Positions 36,021 through 46,749 of a stretch of 64,000 bases of DNA are shown piece after piece. The notes beneath the pieces were generated by a model. That model saw only the letters and a program-made list of their open reading frames with translations. It was not told where the DNA came from and searched no databases. Location: positions 186,001 through 250,000 of the forward strand of contig CASDTX010000046.1 in NCBI GenBank assembly GCA_949283695.1, read 5' to 3'. The translations under genes and the position numbers were made by a program. Source of the DNA: an uncultured Eubacteriales bacterium (GTDB lineage: Bacteria > Bacillota > Clostridia > Lachnospirales > Lachnospiraceae). Position 1 is the stretch's first letter. Each line of letters starts with the position of its first letter.

Positions 36021-37724
36021 ATGGCACGGATTCGGAGAGTCAGAACCGGCCCGAAGCCGGCGGCTTTGAATCGAACTGCCACGCCGTCAAAGTGGCTGAT
36101 CTGTGTGTATGTCCGGCTGTCCCGGGAGGATACAAGGAAAAACCTGTCCAAGAGAGAACATGAGCAGCAGATGAAAAGTGAGAGTATTCAGAACCAGAAG
36201 AGTATTCTCGTGTCCTGGATTGATGCTTATTTCGAAGCAGGAAGCTACGAGATTGTAGATTTCTTTGAAGATGACGGACTGACAGGGACCGATGATACGC
36301 GGGAAGGATTTCTGCGGATGATCGGTGCGGTGGAACGGGGAGAGGCGAACTGTATTGTTGTCAAGACACTTTCCCGGGCGTTTCGAAATTATTCGGATCA
36401 GGGGTATTATCTGGAAGAATATTTTCCATCCAGAAATATCCGTTTTATTTCTACTATGGATGCTTTTCTGGATACTTATATGGATGCGGAAGCGGTCTAT
36501 CATCTGGATGTTCCCATGTACGGTGTGCTCAATGACCGGTTCGCGGCGGCCACATCACGGGCGGTCCGGAAAACCTTTGATGACAAGCGGTCAAAGGGAA
36601 AATTCATCGGCGCGTTTCCACCGTGGGGATTCCTGAAGGATCCGGAGGACAGGAATCATCTGATTCTTGATCCGGACACGGCGCCGATTAAGATCCAGAT
36701 GAAAGACTGGCTGCTCCGCGAAGGGATGAGCCTCAGCGGCGCAGCAAAACGGCTGAACGCAATGGGGATCCCGAATCCGACCAAATATAAACAGCTGAAA
36801 GGCTGGAAGTACTGCAATCCGAACGCCGCAGAGAACGATGGTCTGTGGTGCGGGACTACGGTGAAGAACGTGCTTCTCAGTTTGATGAATCTCGGACATA
36901 TGGTGCAGGGAAAACAGAGAGTCATAAGTTATAAGATCCATGACAAAGTAGCCGTGCAGGAGAAGGATTGGTTCATTGTGGAGAATACGCATGAGGCTAC
37001 ATTTACTCAGGAAGAATATGATGCTCTTTGCAGTCTGCTCGCCCGGGATACCCGTACTGCGGATCATTCCGATACAGTGCATCCGTTCGCCGGGCTGGTG
37101 AAATGCGGAAACTGCGGGAAGGCGATGCACCGCTCTCACAGAAGCGGACGTGTCTATTACCAGTGCCGGACCCGGAAAGCGAAATCTCCGGAAGCGTGTC
37201 CGGTCAGATCTATCCGGGAGGACCGTCTGGAACAGGCAGTTCTGGCAGCAGTCCAGGCGCAGATTCAACTGTTAGAATCGCCGGAGGCTATTGCGGATGA
37301 AATCCGCCGGCTTCCGGCGGCTGACGGCAGGGAGCGTCTGGAAAAGCTGTTGACAGATAAGGAACGGGAGCTGCAGAGAGTCCGGAGGATCTATGACAGC
37401 CTGTATGGCAGCTGGAAAACAGGAGAGCTGTCTGAAACGGAATACCGCCGCATGCGGCAACAGTATCAGGAAGAACAAATTCAGATTGAAAATGCCGGCA
37501 GCAATATCCGGACAGAAATCAGCCGGCTTCAGGCAGAGAAGAATCCGGAGAATTCCCTGCTTACAGAATTTACGGAGCAAGCCAATATCAGGGCATTGGA
37601 CCGTTTTTTGCTGGTCACTCTGATTGAGGAAATCCAGGTATACGAAAAAAACGAAATCACAATTCATTTCCGGTTTGAGGATCCATTACGTTCCCTTCTT
37701 TCGCACGCAGAAGAACAGTCATAG
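36021..37724 (+). CDS. Large serine recombinase 2
   Basis: A 567-residue paralogue of recombinase 1. The nucleophile is Ser34 in [48 protein letters not shown] and [20 protein letters not shown] align with recombinase 1. The zinc ribbon is CGNCGKAM with a later CRTRKAKSPEACP, followed by a coiled coil (about residues 430-510). The start chosen is ATG 36021 after GAGGGG; a longer frame from 35955 would overlap the small gene. The two recombinases differ mainly in the early linker, so each may recognise a different att site. No phage or conjugation genes accompany them. Confidence 0.93.
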   Translation: MARIRRVRTGPKPAALNRTATPSKWLICVYVRLSREDTRKNLSKREHEQQMKSESIQNQKSILVSWIDAYFEAGSYEIVDFFEDDGLTGTDDTREGFLRMIGAVERGEANCIVVKTLSRAFRNYSDQGYYLEEYFPSRNIRFISTMDAFLDTYMDAEAVYHLDVPMYGVLNDRFAAATSRAVRKTFDDKRSKGKFIGAFPPWGFLKDPEDRNHLILDPDTAPIKIQMKDWLLREGMSLSGAAKRLNAMGIPNPTKYKQLKGWKYCNPNAAENDGLWCGTTVKNVLLSLMNLGHMVQGKQRVISYKIHDKVAVQEKDWFIVENTHEATFTQEEYDALCSLLARDTRTADHSDTVHPFAGLVKCGNCGKAMHRSHRSGRVYYQCRTRKAKSPEACPVRSIREDRLEQAVLAAVQAQIQLLESPEAIADEIRRLPAADGRERLEKLLTDKERELQRVRRIYDSLYGSWKTGELSETEYRRMRQQYQEEQIQIENAGSNIRTEISRLQAEKNPENSLLTEFTEQANIRALDRFLLVTLIEEIQVYEKNEITIHFRFEDPLRSLLSHAEEQS

Positions 37725-37731
37725 AAGCGGT

Positions 37732-37786
37732 GATTGTCAACTTCTATTTTCCGCAAGTTGACAATCCTATGCCCCTATGCTAAACT
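37732..37786 (+). promoter_or_regulatory. BirA-type operator and promoter of bioB
   Basis: TTGTCAAC (37734-37741), 15 bases, then GTTGACAA (37757-37764) matches the Firmicute BirA operator layout TTGTTAAC-N15-GTTAACAA. The repeat extends to a perfect 12-bp inverted repeat (37732-37743 and 37755-37766). The right arm contains the -35 TTGACA (37758-37763), with TAAACT 17 bases on. Biotin repression is inferred. Confidence 0.72.
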
Positions 37787-37936
37787 TCTAATGGCTGCAG
37801 AGTGTATCCGGAATGATTGCCGGACGGCAGCTGTTTTACTGTGCAAAATGAAGCCGCACCGGCTCTGCGCAGTTTGCGCCGATCTGTTCATTAGATACGG
37901 AACCGGTGGGCTTTATGATATAAAGGAAGTGATTTT

Positions 37937-39897
<1,961 letters not shown>

Positions 39898-39976
39898 TCA
39901 GGGGAATCCAGGCGCTGCCGTCAGATGTTGATAACATGCGGGAAGTTCCTGCAGGCTGTGTAAAATAAGAAAACAC

Positions 39977-40018
39977 GATCTCCCCGTAAGAATCTGATTC
40001 TTGCGGGGAGATCTTTTC
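39977..40018 (+). terminator. Rho-independent terminator after collagen-like gene 3
   Basis: A long perfect stem (GATCTCCCCG with CGGGGAGATC, inner AAGAATC/GATTCTT) is followed by TTTTC. This lies in the 379-base gap before licT, which otherwise holds only the licT promoter and RAT leader. Confidence 0.9.
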
Positions 40019-40106
40019 TGGAAGATTGTGGAATACATTGAAAATGGGCTCATTGTGGAAAGCTAAAGAAAATATAAATATTATAAACAAAAAATAAAAT
40101 TTTCAG

Positions 40107-40134
40107 TTGACTTTTTGGTGGAAATTGTTATAAT
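40107..40134 (+). promoter_or_regulatory. SigA-type promoter of the licT-PTS operon
   Basis: TTGACT (40107-40112) and TATAAT (40129-40134) are separated by 16 bases. Confidence 0.8.
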
Positions 40135-40158
40135 GGACTTAATCAATTAAATACTAAT

Positions 40159-40186
40159 GGATTGTTACTGTAAGGCAGGCAAAACC
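40159..40186 (+). promoter_or_regulatory. Ribonucleic antiterminator (RAT) site
   Basis: GGATTGTTACTG ... GCAGGCAAAACC is a textbook BglG/LicT/SacT-family RAT. Its 3' end overlaps the terminator stem that follows, so binding of LicT prevents termination. Confidence 0.92.
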
Positions 40187-40237
40187 AGTTTTTATAAACC
40201 GAATGAATAGGGATGTTTATAAAAATCTGGTTTTTTT
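40183..40237 (+). terminator. LicT-controlled intrinsic terminator
   Basis: AACCAGTTTTTATAAAC pairs with GTTTATAAAAATCTGGTT with one bulge, followed by TTTTT. It is mutually exclusive with the RAT and lies in the untranslated leader. Confidence 0.9.
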
Positions 40238-40276
40238 GTTTCCTGAGGAGAAGAAAGATTTCCGGGAAGGTCGGTT

Positions 40277-41113
40277 ATGGTTATAGAGAAGGTCATCAAT
40301 AATAATATCGTTTCGGCATATGATGAAAGCGGGAAAGAAGTTGTCGTGATGGGGCGCGGACTGGGATTCCGCGCAAGAGCCGGAGAAGTCATTGATAAAT
40401 CCAAAGTGGAAAAAGTCTTCAGAATCACGAGCCGCAGTGTGGCGGATCAGTTCATGGAGCTGATTGCAAAAATGCCCATTGAGCACACAAAGATTTCGAA
40501 TGATATTATTGCTTTTGCTAAGAAGACTCTGAAGCTGAAATTGAACCAAAGCATCTACGTGACATTGACGGATCACATTAATTTTGCCATCGACAGATGC
40601 CAGAAGGGAATCAATCTTGAGAATGCGCTGCTGTGGGAGATCCGCCGGTTTTATCCGCAGGAATACGAGCTGGGATGTTATGCCATTGATCTGATTCGGG
40701 AACAGCTGCATATCACGCTTCCGGAGGACGAGGCGGGATTTATTGCTCTCCATTTTGTGAATGCGGAGTACGGCACGAACATCAGGGATGCGGCTAATTT
40801 CCCTTATCAGATGAAAGAGATCCTGGAGATTGTGTCCCGGGAACTGGAAATCGTACTGGATGAAGGAACGCTGCATTATGAGCGGTTTGTGACTCATATG
40901 AAATTCCTTCTGCAGAGGGTTTACCGGAAGGAGCTGCTGCCCAATGAGGAGACGGAACTGGCTGAGATGATGCGGAAGAAATATCCAAGAGAATATACCT
41001 GCAGTCAGAGGATTGCCGAATATATCGAGAAAACGTCGAACTGCAGGCTCTCAGGGGAAGAGATTATGTATCTGTCCATCCATATCAGAAGAGTGACGAT
41101 GGCGGAGGAATAG
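40277..41113 (+). CDS. licT: BglG/LicT-family transcription antiterminator
   Basis: A 278-residue RNA-binding antiterminator. The N-terminal CAT domain (residues 1-55; VIEKVINNNIVSAYDESGKE, GRGLGF) binds the RAT; two PRD domains follow with phosphorylatable histidines (TLTDHINFAIDRC and HFVNAEYG in PRD1, RFVTHMKFLLQRVY and YLSIHIRR in PRD2). Phosphorylation by PTS components sets activity. The leader RAT shows it is autoregulated. It heads the operon with the IIA and IIBC genes at 41124 and 41681, so it presumably responds to the sugar these import. Confidence 0.94.
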   Translation: MVIEKVINNNIVSAYDESGKEVVVMGRGLGFRARAGEVIDKSKVEKVFRITSRSVADQFMELIAKMPIEHTKISNDIIAFAKKTLKLKLNQSIYVTLTDHINFAIDRCQKGINLENALLWEIRRFYPQEYELGCYAIDLIREQLHITLPEDEAGFIALHFVNAEYGTNIRDAANFPYQMKEILEIVSRELEIVLDEGTLHYERFVTHMKFLLQRVYRKELLPNEETELAEMMRKKYPREYTCSQRIAEYIEKTSNCRLSGEEIMYLSIHIRRVTMAEE

Positions 41114-41123
41114 GAGGTACGAG

Positions 41124-41603
41124 ATGTTTCATTTATTTAGGAAGAAGGAGAACAGCTGGACGCTGGGGGCGCCTGTGAAGGGCAGGGCCGTGCCTCTGCA
41201 AGAGGTAAAGGATCCCACATTCAGTGAGGAGATGCTGGGGAAGGGGGTGGCCGTGATCCCGTCGGAAGGGAAAATCTACGCACCTTGTGACGGTGAGATC
41301 GTGATGATCTTCGACACTCTTCACGCGGTCAGCTTGAAAGCAGATTTCGGCGCTGAGGTGCTCATTCATGTGGGCCTGGACACGGTGAAACTGGGTGGAG
41401 ACGGATTCACGTCCCACGTGAAGGCCGGAGAACATGTTCAGAGAGGAACCCTGCTTCTGGAGGTGGATCTGGATCAGGTGAAAGGTGCCGGGTACGATAC
41501 GATCACTCCGCTGCTGGTCTGCAATACGTCGGACTATGCATCTGTGGAAGGAATTTCCGGAAATGAAGTAGAAGTGGGCGAGGATGTGATTGTGATCAAG
41601 TGA
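41124..41603 (+). CDS. PTS glucose-type IIA protein
   Basis: A 159-residue soluble phosphocarrier of the Crr/IIA-Glc family. The active phosphohistidine is in VLIHVGLDTVKLGG (about His75), preceded by the YAPCDGEIV turn and HAVSLKADFGAE. It passes phosphate from HPr to the IIB domain of the downstream permease. It lies between licT and the IIBC gene; a 10-base gap to licT indicates co-translation. An AACCGG/CCGGTT hairpin (41608-41628) separates it from the permease gene and may tune relative amounts. Confidence 0.93.
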   Translation: MFHLFRKKENSWTLGAPVKGRAVPLQEVKDPTFSEEMLGKGVAVIPSEGKIYAPCDGEIVMIFDTLHAVSLKADFGAEVLIHVGLDTVKLGGDGFTSHVKAGEHVQRGTLLLEVDLDQVKGAGYDTITPLLVCNTSDYASVEGISGNEVEVGEDVIVIK

Positions 41604-41680
41604 TTTTAACCGGAGAAGCAGACCGGTTGAAATAAATAAAAGGGATTAGAAACAAAAAATTCAAAAAAGGAGGAAAACAT

Positions 41681-43150
41681 ATGAAATTTTTACAGAAATT
41701 AGGAAAAGCGTTAATGCTTCCTGTTGCGTGTCTGCCGATCTGCGGAATCCTCATGGGGATCGGATATGCACTCTGTCCGGGAACAATGCAGGGGTTCGCA
41801 GAGGGATATACACTGAGTCTGCTTGAAAAGATTGGCTATTATCTGGTTCAGGCCGGCGGCGCTCTGATTAATAACATGGCGATCCTGTTTGCCATCGGAA
41901 TCGGTGTGGGAATGTCTGACGAGAATGACGGGACGGGCGGTCTCGCGGCTCTGGCTTCCTGGCTGATGATTACGACACTTCTGTCTACAGGAAATGTGTC
42001 ACAGATTGTATCTCTTTCTGAAGACGCAACTCTGGCATTTAATAGCATTGCGAACCCGTTTATCGGTATTATTTCCGGTATCATCGGTTCTAGCTGCTAC
42101 AACAGATTCAAAGGAACCAAGCTTCCGGACTTCCTGTCGTTCTTCAGCGGCAAGAGATGTGTGGCAATCGTTGCCGGCGTGGTATCCATCCTTGTTTCTG
42201 TGGTACTGCTGTTTGTATGGCCGATCCTGTTCGGCGCACTCGTTGCACTTGGAGAAGCGATTGTAAGTCTTGACGCAATCGGAGCTGGTCTCTATGCATT
42301 CTTCAACAGACTGCTGATCCCATTCGGCCTGCACCATGCTCTGAACAACGTGTTCTGGTTTGACACGATCGGACTTGGCGACCTGAGCCATTTCTGGGCA
42401 GGAGATACTTCTGCAGATGTTGCGTGGAGCCTTGGAATGTACATGTCAGGATTCTTCCCGTGTATGATGTTCGGTGTGCCGGGAGCAGCGCTGGCAATGG
42501 TACATACAGCGAAGAGCAGCAAGAAGAAAATCGCCATCGGTCTGGTTGGTTCGGCAGCGCTGGCAGCGTTTGTCTGCGGTGTGACAGAGCCCTTCGAGTT
42601 CGGTTTCATGTTCCTTGCTCCGGGACTGTATATCGTTTACGCACTGCTTTACGCGATCTTCACCGTGATTACAACGCTGGTTGGATTCCGCGCAGGATTC
42701 AGTTTCTCCGCCGGTGCTACGGACCTTGTATTCTCAGCGCCGCTGCCGGCAGCACAGAATACGTGGCTGATTATCCCGCTTGGGATTGCAGCTTTCCTCG
42801 TCTTCTATGTGGTATTCCGTTTCGCGATCGTGAAATTCGATCTGAAGACACCGGGACGTGAGGACGATGATCAGGAAATCGAGAAGAAGGCTGTACTTGC
42901 AAACGACAACTTCACAGAGGTTGCATCCATCATCCTTGAAGGAATCGGCGGAAAAGAAAATGTGACTTCCATTGATAACTGTATCACGAGACTTCGTCTT
43001 GAGATCAAGGATTACACAAAAATTGATGAAAAGAAAATCAAGTCTGCCGGAGTAGCAGGAGTAATCCGCCCGGGCAAGAACTCGGTACAGGTAATCGTTG
43101 GAACGAAAGTTCAGTTCGTAGCTGACGAGTTTAAAAAGCTCTGTAAATAA
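41681..43150 (+). CDS. PTS IIBC permease, glucose/N-acetylglucosamine class
   Basis: A 489-residue permease with an N-terminal IIC domain of about ten helices and a C-terminal IIB domain. PLPVACLPICGILMG-like start, GPLHHALNN-type signature (here FGLHHALNNVFW), the FVCGVTEPFEFGFMFLAPGL loop and AGATDLVFSA place it in the NagE/PtsG family. The phosphocysteine is in DNCITRLRLEI (about residue 436). GlcNAc is the best guess, supported by nagA at 50.6 kb, but glucose or maltose-type sugars are not excluded. The IIA domain is on a separate protein. A terminator follows. Confidence 0.9.
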   Translation: MKFLQKLGKALMLPVACLPICGILMGIGYALCPGTMQGFAEGYTLSLLEKIGYYLVQAGGALINNMAILFAIGIGVGMSDENDGTGGLAALASWLMITTLLSTGNVSQIVSLSEDATLAFNSIANPFIGIISGIIGSSCYNRFKGTKLPDFLSFFSGKRCVAIVAGVVSILVSVVLLFVWPILFGALVALGEAIVSLDAIGAGLYAFFNRLLIPFGLHHALNNVFWFDTIGLGDLSHFWAGDTSADVAWSLGMYMSGFFPCMMFGVPGAALAMVHTAKSSKKKIAIGLVGSAALAAFVCGVTEPFEFGFMFLAPGLYIVYALLYAIFTVITTLVGFRAGFSFSAGATDLVFSAPLPAAQNTWLIIPLGIAAFLVFYVVFRFAIVKFDLKTPGREDDDQEIEKKAVLANDNFTEVASIILEGIGGKENVTSIDNCITRLRLEIKDYTKIDEKKIKSAGVAGVIRPGKNSVQVIVGTKVQFVADEFKKLCK

Positions 43151-43183
43151 AAATAGAATTTAATGATAATCCCTTTTAAGATT

Positions 43184-43231
43184 GGGGACGTAGCGAAATG
43201 AAATTTTGACTGCGTCCCCGATTGGTTTTTC
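43184..43231 (+). terminator. Rho-independent terminator after the PTS operon
   Basis: ATTGGGGACGTAG pairs with CTGCGTCCCCGAT with two wobble positions, followed by TTTTT. Confidence 0.7.
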
Positions 43232-43248
43232 AGGGGAAAGGAGGAAGT

Positions 43249-43998
43249 ATGTCTTATCTGTTAGAAGTGTGCGCAGACTGTGTACAGTCAGCCATTGCAG
43301 CCCAGGAAGGAGGCGCGGACCGGATCGAACTGTGCTCTGGCCTTGTCATCGGCGGTCTGTCACCGTCGCCCTGTCTGTTCAAAGAGGTGAAACAGAATAC
43401 TGATCTCAAGGTGCGGGTGCTTCTGCGCCCCAGATTCGGAGATTTCTGCTATGACGATTATGAGCTCCGGACGATCCGGGAGGAAGTGCAGATGTTCCGT
43501 GAGCTGGGAGCAGATGGAGTTGTAATTGGCATCTTAAGACCAGATGGAACGATCAATCTGGAGGAAATGGAACAATTGGTAAAAATAGCAGACGGCATCG
43601 GCATTACCATGCACCGGGCGTTTGACGTGTGCAGAGATCCCTATGAGGCCCTGGAACAATGTGCTGCGCTTGGAATTGACACGATCCTTACATCCGGACA
43701 GGAGAGCTCAGCCCGGAAGGGGAGGGGCCTGCTGGCAGGGCTGCACAGGGCCGCGCGGGGAAGGATCCAGATTATGGCGGGAGCCGGTGTGGGCCCGGAG
43801 GTCATCGAGGAACTGGCGCCGGAGACCGGGATCAAGGCGTGGCACATGTCAGGCAAAGTGGTGAAGGAGAGCCAGATGGAGTTCCGCCGGGAAGGCGTGC
43901 CCATGGGAATCCCCGGGTTCAGCGAATTCGAGATCTGGCAGACCGATGCCGAAACGGTACGGAAGGCAGCGAACGTATTACAGACTCTGGAGATGTAA
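43249..43998 (+). CDS. cutC: CutC-family protein
   Basis: A 249-residue TIM-barrel protein of the CutC family. LLEVCADCVQSAIAAQEGGADRIELCSG is the conserved N-terminus; VRVLLRPRFGDFCYDDYE, GVVIGILRPDG and TMHRAFDVCRDP are barrel-strand motifs, and ILTSGQESSARKG completes the site. CutC was linked to copper tolerance, but the enzymatic role is uncertain. This is not the choline lyase of the same name. The start chosen is ATG 43249 after AAAGGAGG. It stands after the PTS terminator and before an apparently transferred cassette. Confidence 0.92.
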   Translation: MSYLLEVCADCVQSAIAAQEGGADRIELCSGLVIGGLSPSPCLFKEVKQNTDLKVRVLLRPRFGDFCYDDYELRTIREEVQMFRELGADGVVIGILRPDGTINLEEMEQLVKIADGIGITMHRAFDVCRDPYEALEQCAALGIDTILTSGQESSARKGRGLLAGLHRAARGRIQIMAGAGVGPEVIEELAPETGIKAWHMSGKVVKESQMEFRREGVPMGIPGFSEFEIWQTDAETVRKAANVLQTLEM

Positions 43999-44103
43999 AA
44001 CCAAGAAACGATCAATGGTGAGTCCGGGAACGATCAACGTGTGAGCCCAGAAATGCCAAGGAATTTCAGATGCTCACACAGTTGTTGATGTCAATGCAAG
44101 GTC

Positions 44104-44132
44104 TTGACGAAGGATCGTTCTTTTGTTACAAT
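44104..44132 (+). promoter_or_regulatory. SigA-type promoter of the marR cassette
   Basis: TTGACG (44104-44109) and TACAAT (44127-44132) are separated by 17 bases. A GTGTGAGC/GCTCACAC inverted repeat (44039-44079) lies upstream. Confidence 0.65.
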
Positions 44133-44179
44133 ACGGTCAAGTAATTGACTGTAAATAAATAGACTAAAGGCGGTGGGCT

Positions 44180-44632
44180 ATGACAAAGGAAGACAGAAAA
44201 AACGCATATCTATACTGCAAATTCCGGGACGAACAATTTGCTCTCTACGATGAATACGCCAAACGCAACGGCATGATGATGAAAACACTGCTGGTAGTCA
44301 ACGTCCTTTTCTATGCAAAAGACGGCATGACCCAGAAGGAAATCTGCCGGCGAACGTTTCAATCGAAACAAACAGTCAATCTGATTATTAAGAATCTTCT
44401 GGCAGAGAACTATGTAACCGTTGCTGAGGTGCCGGAGAACAAACGAAACAAACTTGTTCAGATGACCGATGCTGGAAAGGCTTACTGCGAAAAGGTTGTG
44501 CGGCACATTACCTGGGCCGAGGACACGGCCATGTCAATGTTTACGCCGGAACAACAGCAACAGCTCATCGATTTATCCCGGACATTTACCCAAAATTTAA
44601 TCATGCTGGTTAATCAGGAAACGGAGGATTGA
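44180..44632 (+). CDS. MarR-family transcriptional regulator
   Basis: A 150-residue winged-helix regulator. The DNA-binding region is GMTQKEICRRTFQSKQTVNLIIKNL, followed by the beta wing VTVAEVPENKRNKLVQMTDAG. The dimerisation helices flank it. MarR proteins commonly repress oxidative or drug-response genes and release DNA on ligand binding. The stop lies three bases before the nitroreductase start, so the two are one unit. Codon choice in this cassette is more C-ended than in the flanks, suggesting transfer. Confidence 0.9.
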   Translation: MTKEDRKNAYLYCKFRDEQFALYDEYAKRNGMMMKTLLVVNVLFYAKDGMTQKEICRRTFQSKQTVNLIIKNLLAENYVTVAEVPENKRNKLVQMTDAGKAYCEKVVRHITWAEDTAMSMFTPEQQQQLIDLSRTFTQNLIMLVNQETED

Positions 44633-44635
44633 ACT

Positions 44636-45235
44636 ATGGAATTTTATGATGTGGTCAACACAAGAAGAAGTATTCGGCAGTTTGAGGATAAGGAGATTCC
44701 CAGCGATGTTTTGGAACGTATCCTGGACGCCGGGCTGAAAGCCCCTTCCTCTAATCATCAGCGCCGGTGGGAACTGGTGACACTGACTGAGAAGCCGTTG
44801 ATTTTAGAATTGGCAAAGTTTATCAAGCCCTACCCTTGCCGGATTCAGGAGCCGAAAACGCCTCAGCAGGAAATGTTCAAGATTGCTTATCCCCGGCAGC
44901 GCAGCATGATCGAGGAGTCTGCCTGCGTGATTCTGCCATATTTTAAGCAGAAATATCCTCTGAGCGAGGATAAGAACGGCTACGGGCTGATGGATTACGG
45001 AGCGGCCTGGGCGCTCATTGAAAATATGCTGCTGGCTGCCGCTGCCGAAGGGCTGGGAAGTGTGGTACATATCCCGGTAAAGAAAGAGCCGGAGCAGATC
45101 AAGGAATTCCTGAAAGTGCCGGACGGCTGGGGGCTGCCCGCCCTGGTGGTGCTGGGCTATGCCGTCAAAGACCCGCTTCTGCCGGCCCAGGTTAAAGCCA
45201 CGGTGGAAAATAAAGTTCGCTGGAACAAGTGGTAA
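44636..45235 (+). CDS. Nitroreductase-family flavoprotein
   Basis: A 199-residue FMN-dependent oxidoreductase. VVNTRRSIRQFEDKEIPSD is the FMN phosphate-binding N-terminus; LKAPSSNHQRRWELVTLT and the GYGLMDYGAAWALIENMLLAA helix are conserved, as is the late ALVVLGYAVKDP. Members reduce nitro compounds, quinones or flavins. It is the second gene of the MarR cassette; the regulator presumably controls it. A radical-SAM fragment begins four bases after its stop. Confidence 0.9.
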   Translation: MEFYDVVNTRRSIRQFEDKEIPSDVLERILDAGLKAPSSNHQRRWELVTLTEKPLILELAKFIKPYPCRIQEPKTPQQEMFKIAYPRQRSMIEESACVILPYFKQKYPLSEDKNGYGLMDYGAAWALIENMLLAAAAEGLGSVVHIPVKKEPEQIKEFLKVPDGWGLPALVVLGYAVKDPLLPAQVKATVENKVRWNKW

Positions 45236-45239
45236 GCAT

Positions 45240-45917
45240 ATGAAGGAGCTGTTTATCGGCTCTGTCACTGATCCCTATCTGCCCCAGGAAGAAACATTCA
45301 GGCGCACCCGCGCACTGCTGGAGCAGCTTGCGGGCAGCGGGGTTAAAATCAGCATCGCCACCAAAAGCGACCTTGTGCTGCGGGATCTGGATTTGATTAA
45401 AACATTCCCGGATGCCCGTGTTTCCTGGTCTGTCAATACGCTGGATGAGGGTTTCAAAAACGATATGGACAATGCCGTCAGCATTGAGCGGCGGCTGACC
45501 GCCATGAAGGCATTTCATGACGCTGGCGTCCGCACCACCTGTTTTGTCTCCCCCATCTTCCCCGGCATCACCGATGTAAAGGCCATCATCGACCGGGCGA
45601 AGGAGCAATGCAACCTGATCTGGCTGGAAAACCTCAACCTGCGGGGCAGCTACAAAGCAGTCATCATGGACTACATCCGGGAAAGGTATCCGCAGCTTGG
45701 GCCGCTGTATCAAGAGATTTACCAAAAAGGAATCCGCACCTATTGGGAGTTCCTGGACGGGGAACTGAAACGCTATGCCGCCGAGATTGGGCTGGACTAT
45801 GTGACCAACGACGATAGCATGAAACGGCCATTTGGCGCTCCGCCGGTCATTGTGAACTATTTTTATCATGAGCAGATTAAAAAGTCTGCCAGGAAAGGTG
45901 GTGACAGCCATGCCTGA
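45240..45917 (+). CDS. Radical-SAM-related protein lacking its cluster-binding N-terminus (probable truncation)
   Basis: A 225-residue ORF similar to the SPL-like radical-SAM proteins that travel with MarR, nitroreductase and Nei genes (radical SAM mobile pair type, from memory). It begins inside the domain at MKELFIGSVTDPYLPQEE and continues through ATKSDLVLRDLDLIKTFP, SVNTLDEGF and CFVSPIFPGITD. The preceding ~65 residues, which normally hold the CxxxCxxC motif, are absent and no such motif lies upstream. It is thus unlikely to bind a 4Fe-4S cluster. No good Shine-Dalgarno precedes ATG 45240. The frame is otherwise intact. Confidence 0.7.
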   Translation: MKELFIGSVTDPYLPQEETFRRTRALLEQLAGSGVKISIATKSDLVLRDLDLIKTFPDARVSWSVNTLDEGFKNDMDNAVSIERRLTAMKAFHDAGVRTTCFVSPIFPGITDVKAIIDRAKEQCNLIWLENLNLRGSYKAVIMDYIRERYPQLGPLYQEIYQKGIRTYWEFLDGELKRYAAEIGLDYVTNDDSMKRPFGAPPVIVNYFYHEQIKKSARKGGDSHA

Positions 45918-46740
45918 ATTACCGGAAATAGAAGCGATCAAACGGGTGATCGAACCGCAGATAAAAGGATTTGCAGTTCAGCAGATCACGGTCAACAGGC
46001 CGGAAGTGGTTGCACACCCATCTGCTGATGAATTCTGCACTCGAATTACTGGTCAGTTTTTCACCGAGATCGACCGCAGAGGGAAGTTTCTGATCCTCTG
46101 CCTCAGCAGCGGTGATAAAGTAGTCCTGCACCTGCGGATGACCGGCTGCCTGCTGGTGACACCGACAGATTACCCGGAAGAAAAGCATACCCATCTTGTT
46201 TTCCATCTGTCCGGCGGCAGGGAGCTGCGTTTCTCTGATACACGCCGGTTTGGGCGCTTCTGGCTGCTACGGCAAGGAGAGGCAGATACATACACCGGGA
46301 TGAAAAAGCTGGGCACAGAACCCTTCGAACCCGGCTTCTCTGGGGAATACTTGTCCACACACCTGGGAAAACGGAAGAAAGCCATCAAGGAATGCCTGCT
46401 GGATCAGAGCGTGATTACTGGGATCGGCAATATCTATTCCGATGAAATCTTGTTTGCCTCCCGCATCCATCCCGAACGGCCTGCCAACACGCTGACAACC
46501 GAGGAATGGAACCAGCTTGCTTCTGTTATTCCCGAACGGCTTGCCTTCTTTGTGGAAAAGAACAAGACCACGCCGGAGGAATATCTGGCGGCAAAAGGCC
46601 AGGACTATCGCAATGCGCCGTTTTTACAGGTCTATGGACACGGCGGCGAACCTTGCCCGGTTTGCGGGGATACCCTTTGCCGGATCGTGATCGGCGGCAG
46701 AAGCAGCGTGTACTGCCCTTCCTGCCAACAACAGCAATAA
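45910..46740 (+). CDS. DNA-formamidopyrimidine glycosylase family protein (Fpg/Nei)
   Basis: A 276-residue DNA repair glycosylase/AP lyase that removes oxidised bases. The N-terminal MPELPEIEAIKR supplies the catalytic Pro2 and Glu3; the helix-two-turn-helix has DQSVITGIGNIYSDEILFASRIHP with the conserved asparagine; the C-terminal zinc finger shows CPVCGDTLCRIVIGGRSS and YCPSC. The start chosen is ATG 45910, overlapping the radical-SAM ORF by eight bases. It closes the MarR cassette; an IS66 remnant follows. Confidence 0.94.
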   Translation: MPELPEIEAIKRVIEPQIKGFAVQQITVNRPEVVAHPSADEFCTRITGQFFTEIDRRGKFLILCLSSGDKVVLHLRMTGCLLVTPTDYPEEKHTHLVFHLSGGRELRFSDTRRFGRFWLLRQGEADTYTGMKKLGTEPFEPGFSGEYLSTHLGKRKKAIKECLLDQSVITGIGNIYSDEILFASRIHPERPANTLTTEEWNQLASVIPERLAFFVEKNKTTPEEYLAAKGQDYRNAPFLQVYGHGGEPCPVCGDTLCRIVIGGRSSVYCPSCQQQQ

Positions 46741-46749
46741 ATCATCGCA

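Noticed and set aside
33644..37724. Serine recombinases as a prophage or integrative conjugative element
   Set aside because: No structural, replication, relaxase, secretion or resistance genes lie beside them in the window.
43249..43998. CutC as choline trimethylamine-lyase
   Set aside because: The protein is a 249-residue TIM-barrel copper-homeostasis family member, not a glycyl-radical enzyme.
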